A stretch of DNA of 64,000 nt from Synchiropus splendidus (lineage: Eukaryota; Chordata; Actinopteri; Syngnathiformes; Callionymidae), in NCBI RefSeq assembly GCF_027744825.2, contig NC_071338.1:28643501-28707500 (forward strand), written 5' to 3'. Below are positions 58,627-64,000 of this stretch, piece after piece. Made by a program: the position numbers and the translations under genes. The first letter of the stretch is position 1; the number at the start of each line of letters is the position of its first letter. The notes beneath the pieces were generated by a model. It did not search any database and was not told the origin of the DNA. It saw nothing but the letters and a program-made list of their open reading frames with translations.

Positions 58627-58665
58627 GATTAGATTAGATAAGCTTTATTAGTCTCACACATTTGA
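58627..58665 (-). mobile_element. LINE 3' tail fragment
   Basis: On the minus strand: GTGTGAGACTAATAAAGC followed by TTATC and TCTAA units. This is the form of the 3' tail of fish L2/CR1-like LINEs (polyadenylation-like AATAAAG then a short simple repeat). Confidence 0.4.
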
Positions 58666-59035
58666 CATTTGTCATCTGTGAAGTGGCAAGCTTGAATGAA
58701 AGAGCATGTCTGTGGGCTAATGTTTTGTTGTTCTTCAGCAAATGCTCTGCCCAGTGCTGTGGTTGGGAGGACAGCAGTGCCCCGTTGGTGTGTTGATGCA
58801 GGGCAAAATCTTCTTTCCTGTTCTTCATGCCTATGTGATGCCGGAGAAAGACACACAACGGATGTGTCGCGCGTCCATATTAGACATTGATCTGCAGCCT
58901 TGTCGAGAGTTATGTTCCTGTCTGTTTGTGTTTCTCCGTCGTGGCGAAATGAAACAAAACCTCGGTAATTAATTCATCTGCTGTGACTAATAAACACAGA
59001 TTTCAGATTCACAGGGTGATATTATACAGCCATCC
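58666..59035. other. Unique noncoding stretch
   Basis: Antiparallel short ORFs without support. Confidence 0.45.
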
Positions 59036-59360
59036 CTACCACAGGCCCCATCTCCAGAGACGATCCGGATCTTCCAGTTTCCGGAGGCTAAATTTGCATC
59101 TCCCTGCCTGAAACTGAAGAACCCCATTACATCTTTTCATTTTTCCCTCCCCTCCGCTCTCTTGGTGCACCCCCTTCCTCGTCCATTCTTCTTTTCCTTC
59201 CCTGCAGAACATCACTGTGGCTTTATCCATTTCATGTTTTGCCAAACTCCCCAGAGGAGCCGACACACGGAAACCAGATGATTGATATCTTAAACAGAGG
59301 GCACGGTGCCAGCACTTCTGCCGGATTGGAAAAATGGTTATGCTGGAGAGGAACATCCTC
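59036..59360. promoter_or_regulatory. Possible conserved noncoding/enhancer-like block
   Basis: Repeat-free block with AATTTGCATC (POU/octamer-type) near 59092 and TTTCCGGAGG (ETS-like) near 59078. The minus-strand frame over it (59036-59356) has no splice support. Inferred only. Confidence 0.25.
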
Positions 59361-61631
59361 CTGAATCAAACAAAATGAATAAATAATCGGGGTTGCAGAC
59401 ACTCTTTCATACTTGCGGTACACGTCCGCCGGGGGTTGCTTTACCAGCCCGAGTGATTACTCCTCGGAAAGAATTGTTTGGTTTCACGCGTTAACGTGTG
59501 ATATCATAACATCAGATCCGGTTCCTTCTCATGACGTTTCCTTGTCTGTCATTCAGTTGTGAATTTGTGCTGTGAACAAACAAAAACAAGGCAAATTTTC
59601 AGCTCATTTTAAACTCCATTATGACCATTACCCCCGCGAGATTCTCTCACAGCTGTCATACAGTCAGATATGAGTATTTTCTCATTGAAAGTGACTACAT
59701 GCCTGATGGTGCATTCATAAACAGCCAGGAAGAGATAATGTTTTTCAATGCCAAATCGATTTTCATAAGGTTACGTTTCTCATGTTTATATTTCAGCAAC
59801 CTCTCTCCTGTTTATACAATGCAGGGTATTAAAAGGGAGATTAAATTTTACCCTCCTGAATATAATACAAACATAAAATTATGCTTCTATTTCCAGGGCA
59901 AGCCTTGCATTGTCATTTATTTATGAGTTTTGCCCCCTTCCCTCCCCATTGCTTTTCTCACTGAACAGTAGATATGGAAATCGTGTTTGTCAGTTTGTGT
60001 AAATACACATATGCATGCATGCATTCAGAGATGTGTGCTTTTGTGGAGAAAGTGTTTAATGTCTGGCTTTTTAGCACATTGAATGCCAGCTTCTGCTGTT
60101 CCACCGTAGAGGAGACGAGCAGTGAGAGCGCTGCTCCACAGCTACAGTGGATAAACATTTGCATGGACGTGGATCTGTCTTCTTTCCTCACGTGATCAGA
60201 CACTCTTTTACCTCCCTCTATGACAATGCAGCCAGGTCCTTGTTGCCTCTTTTGCCTTAAGCATCTATCCCCACCTTAAAATTTAGTAAAAAAAAGAAAA
60301 CAATGGTGGAAGATTTGTGTCAAAAAATTGGATGGCAATTGTTATTTTTTTATATTTTCACTGGACACGTCCCTTAATAATTTCATTGTGCTTCGTATTT
60401 GCCATTTAAAACCTTTATTTTTTCATAATTTAGATCTCATTGAGGGCATTTATTGTTTTACTAATAAAAAATTGAATTGATGTTTTGTGACTTTGGCTGA
60501 ACAGTTTTAATAGTCTGGTCCAATTAAATTAATATGTAAAAAAATAAATCCGTAAAAAAAAAAAAGAAGTTATTTAATGGGATCAACATTTCTTTGACAA
60601 AAATATTTCACTCTATTGTTTCATGGAAAAAAAATCCATTTGTGATCACGTAACAGTGTTGTCATTGTCAATGAATGTCCTTGCTGTTAACTGAATATTC
60701 AAAAATATGAAGGTGTTGGATACTGACAATTCAAAGGTCAGCTATGTAAGAAATTATTACAGTGGTAAGAAGCAGGCATTTTTCTGGCTTAGATATTGTG
60801 TCACAATTGGATGCAATGAACAGCCAGGTTATCAAAAATGCCAATAAATTTCCTGCAAGAAGCTGTTTTTTTTACAACATTACTTATGTGTTATACAAAA
60901 TACATCTTATTTTATCAAGGCATTCCGTTTCCCAGTGTTCACACATGGCTTGAGCCATGTTGGAACACCTCATTCATCAGAACTGTATGTGTCAGACGCA
61001 CATTCAGCTAGTGCTAATCCACTTTCAGTTGTTTTCCATTTGTGCATTCTTCCTGCTCCTCTTATTCCGACCTGGAGCTACAATTACTGGCACAATTCTA
61101 CATTTCCACAGGGTCAGATCATTGAAACCACAATGCCAGTCCTCAGTAACTTTAGAGCCCCTGCAGGCCCACTTTAGAAGACCCCCAGAGCTCTCACTGT
61201 CAACTTGCTATCTTGTTTGAGAAGACACACAATTGAAGGACTGCACTGAATTTAGGATGGTGCATGACTTACGGGGGTCTGAGCTCTCCTGTATTTCCAT
61301 CCTCAAAATGCCACACTCTGTATTTTGGCTCCTTAGTCATTGTGAGTTGACTAACTTTGCAAATATGTTTTTCGGAGTTCAGCAAATATAAGAAATGCTC
61401 CACCATTCCAGATCACAGGTGGACCCTCCATTTCTCTTGACTTCGCGTGTTGTCATTGAGTATTTGTGGTTGTGTTGTTTCCTGTTTTCCTGTTGCATTG
61501 TTAGTGACCAACTTGAAAGAATGGTGGAGCTAAATTATATATTGTTATCACATCCATATTAGAATGTGACCATTCAACATATTGATATTGTCAATACAGT
61601 CATAGCAAGATCAGACATTATTTTTGAGATA
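59361..61631. other. Unique noncoding stretch, no gene seen
   Basis: A-rich runs occur near 60287-60300 and 60554-60567. No recognised exon or repeat. Confidence 0.5.
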
Positions 61632-62324
61632 CAGTAGCACCTCAGTTCTCGACCACAATCCGTTCCGTTCCGATTTGTTGGAAATCTGAATCGATTTTTC
61701 CCATTACAATGAATGGAAAAAGAAATAATGCCTCTCAAAGTCTTAAAATAGTCTTTTGTAGGAGTGAATGTAGAGTGTCTGCTGCAGATGGCTGTTCCTC
61801 TATGTGTGTGGCCGCTGCATGTGGGAGGGGTTGCAGAGTGAGTGACGTCTCTCCAGAAGTGAAGAGGTGCCCGGTGCGTGTCCAGCTCTGAATGTGCGCT
61901 TCTGTGCAGTTTGGCTGTGACAAAGTCATAAACCAAGTCACGCTCTGTCCCAGACTCGCCTCATCCCTGTCCCAGCTCCAGCCCACAACAGGACATCAAA
62001 CTCTGGAGTGAGCGCTCCAGCACCTCCCCTGTGACACTCTACCACGGTCCAGTGTGGAGACAGGAAAGGTTTTACACCTCAATATGAAGAAAAAACAGTC
62101 AGTCAATGTAGCTAATGGGACACGTCTGCATACAGAGGCTACGTTATACACAATAACAAAGCGCGTCGTGGGTCAGCTGGTCGGTCCTCACACGTTCCGA
62201 CTTTTTTGGGGAGAGTTCGAGTTCTGGATTTTTGTTCGAAATCCGAAGCAAAAAAATCTTCAAATTTCTATTTGAACTCCGATTTGTTTGAAGTCCAAGA
62301 TGTTTGAAAACCGAGGCACCACTG
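61632..62324 (-). mobile_element. TA-flanked mariner-like MITE, copy 4 (both ends)
   Basis: Left CAGTAGCACCTCAGTTCTCG; right end, read inward, CAGTGGTGCCTCGGTTTTCA. TA lies on both outer sides (61630-61631 and 62325-62326). At 693 bp it is the most complete copy. The interior matches the other three. No transposase is encoded. Confidence 0.85.
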
Positions 62325-62454
62325 TACTCTCTAATTCTGGTCTCTTAATGTCCTTCTTAAATAGTTGAAATATGGACTTTTTGAAGACGAATATGAATGT
62401 TCTGAAAATGACCCTGCTGCACGGTTTGGTGCCACAACAATAAAAGTTGACGTC
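62325..62454. other. Short noncoding gap
   Basis: Nothing recognised. Confidence 0.4.
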
Positions 62455-62700
62455 TGTTTCTCTGTCGGACCTGGTGCAGATGCCTGATAGAGATCTTTCG
62501 CTGCAGAGTGCTGCGTCAGCAGGGCCCCATCATGTTCCTCAACATGGTCCTCTATTTCCTCCCAAGGTGTCCTCTTCCTGCGCAGGGCTCTTTGAAGGCT
62601 GTCGCTCTTATAATGGAATCGCTGCATGCTTTCTGGACGCAGCGTGGTGATGCGCTAATTCCGCGCTGATAAAGATCCCCCTTCCTCTCATTTCATAAGG
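62455..62700 (-). promoter_or_regulatory. Coding-like or conserved noncoding block
   Basis: The minus strand has an ATG-started frame (62625-62627 on the plus strand is CAT) reading MQRFHYKSDSLQRALRRKRT, then PWEEIEDHVEEHDGALLTQH. The charged composition looks protein-like, but there is no good acceptor or donor and no family I recognise. It could be a conserved noncoding element. Confidence 0.2.
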
Positions 62701-63345
62701 CGTCCACCAGATACAAAGCAGTGCCAGATTAGATACAACACTTCCCCACCTCCTCCCCATCCGCCGCAGCACAAAAGTCTTCCCAAGGTTCACCCAGAAT
62801 AAAAGGGAAATAATTAATTGCTATTCAAGTGTAGGTGAACAAAGGGGAAGTGCGCACATACTGGGGGTGGAGATTGTTTCATTATTTTCTTCAAAAGAAT
62901 TTAGAAAAGAAAAAAAAAAAAAACTTCTGTGTTGTTGGGAACGATGGGCTGGAGGTCATCTTCAATGACTGTTCAATTCACAGTGTAGTTGTCAGGCGTG
63001 TCAGGCTCTCTCCTCCTCACATGTCAACCAACGCAGGCTAGTTATGTAAATGTGACCCAGTGTGAGGTGAATCCAGCGTGCGCTTTCAGATGGCAGCGCT
63101 TTACACAATAATAATGAAGTTAGAGTGTTAAAGACAGGTGTCAGACTTGCTGTACACAGCTGATCTTTCACCTCTTGGAAGTATGAAAGAAAAAGGTCAT
63201 GCAAAACAGAAACACTCTCCCTGGATTATTTGGACAACAAATGTAGATCTTTACTGAGCTTACTTTTGTCTAAGTCATATATATTTTTTTGGATAATAAA
63301 ATTAAAATGTTTACATATTAAAAGATTTGCTTTCAATTTCCCCTC
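62701..63345. other. Unique noncoding stretch
   Basis: An A run lies at 62910-62923. Nothing else recognised. Confidence 0.5.
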
Positions 63346-63437
63346 CCTGAAATGAATAATGCATTGCTGAAGTCATGACACTCTCTTCTTCCGTTTGCCA
63401 CACTACAGTAGATTGCAAACGTTCAATCGTCTGATGT
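63346..63437 (+). repeat. Old local duplication, copy 1
   Basis: The CCCTGAAATGAATAATGCAT, GCTGAAGTCATGACAC, CCGTTTGCCAC, GATTGCAAAC and GTCTGATGTT blocks recur in the same order at 63618-63712. Confidence 0.5.
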
Positions 63438-63617
63438 TCCGTCTTTAATTGTTTTTTTTAATCCACTTCCAATTGCAAACTGTCATAAGCTGTTGGAAGT
63501 ATTGTGGCGAAACAGCGGAAAATGTAATCACAGATGACAATATACACAACACTGTCTACAATATTAGATTTTTTTCCCTTTTTAAATTTGTTTTTGATTT
63601 ATTTTTTGGCTTTTTTT
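63438..63617. other. Spacer between duplicated blocks
   Basis: T-rich runs near 63452-63460; nothing else. Confidence 0.45.
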
Positions 63618-63712
63618 CCCCCTGAAATTAATTAATTCCATTGCAGAACTGATGTCATTCACTTTTTCCTGTTGCCACGTTTGATTGCACAATCTCTTTG
63701 TCTGATATTTAT
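63618..63712 (+). repeat. Old local duplication, copy 2
   Basis: The CCCCTGAAATTAATTAATTC, CATTGCAGAACTGATGTCAT, TTCCTGTTGCCAC, TGATTGCACAA and GTCTGATATT blocks parallel 63346-63437 with scattered indels, at a distance of about 270 bp. Confidence 0.5.
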
Positions 63713-64000
63713 GATTCAAATGTATTTATTTCTTTTCAGCAGGAACACACGCTCACTTCCAGCACCGTGACCATCAGTGGCTCACTGTCGTCCTGTTAGA
63801 CTGGCTACCTGCAGATGAATCTCAAGTTAAGTGTCATACTTTACGCTTCCAATATGGAGTTTAACTGGACTATGAGATCATTATACTCTTCTACAGTGAA
63901 TGATTGTACACGTAAAAGTCAGAATTTATATTGGTGAGGCATTTCTTTTAGACAGCAGAGCAAATGGTTGTTGTCAAAACACGATGGTGTGGTGAGATGC
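63713..64000. other. Unique noncoding sequence to window end
   Basis: Nothing recognised. Confidence 0.5.

Overview
This window reads as noncoding vertebrate nuclear DNA, most likely from a teleost fish. It has no operons, no dense ORFs and no ribosome-binding sites. It is AT-leaning and rich in microsatellites: a TA tract of about 107 bp, CA, GATA/GACA, ACT and GAA arrays. It is littered with decayed transposable elements of types typical of fish genomes: hAT and TA-target (Tc1/mariner-like) non-autonomous elements, 3' ends of non-LTR retrotransposons, SINE-like tRNA-derived repeats and solo-LTR-like pieces. The species cannot be named from sequence alone. I find no complete protein-coding gene. 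The strongest coding signal is one 163-bp open segment at 19093-19255 (+), bounded by an AG acceptor and a GT donor, which looks like a single internal exon of an unrecognised gene. The rest is best described as a gene desert or large intron.

Layout. 1-11 kb is mostly unique sequence with a hAT end (5.3 kb), a copy of an unclassified repeat (family A, 6.6 kb), a SINE-like fragment (8.1 kb), a solo-LTR-like element (8.5 kb) and a regulatory-looking block (10.6 kb). 11.1-12.6 kb is a hAT element with a perfect 8-bp target duplication, itself interrupted by a 652-bp TA-flanked MITE. 13-18.5 kb holds an ACT-type array, two LINE 3' fragments sharing the same lesion (one retaining the reverse transcriptase FADD motif) and a 415-bp GATA/GACA array. 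19-22.5 kb holds the candidate exon, a CA array, a tandem unit of about 250 bp interrupted by family A, and LTR-like pieces arranged head to head around a CACTG-ended MITE. 26.6-27.4 kb is a family A pair with CT/TA tracts. 30-33.5 kb has another TA-flanked MITE, two hAT pieces and the long TA tract. 35-41 kb mixes regulatory-looking islands with LINE and hAT remnants. 44.7-48.4 kb holds a duplicated block of about 400 bp on either side of a hAT element. 51-54.5 kb has a LINE end, a SINE and a second hAT copy. 57.9-62.3 kb has two more copies of the TA-flanked MITE, on the minus strand. 63.3-63.7 kb has an old local duplication.

Functional reading. Several high-complexity islands (about 4.2, 10.6, 20.6, 31.4, 35.6, 41.5, 46.4, 49.5, 53.3, 59.1 and 62.5 kb) carry homeodomain, POU, forkhead or SOX-like core motifs. 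They could be conserved enhancers of a developmental gene outside the window. That is inference only, because conservation cannot be tested here. Microsatellite and repeat annotations are direct observations. Family assignments rest on termini, target duplications and recognised protein motifs. No CRISPR array, rRNA or convincing functional tRNA gene was seen.
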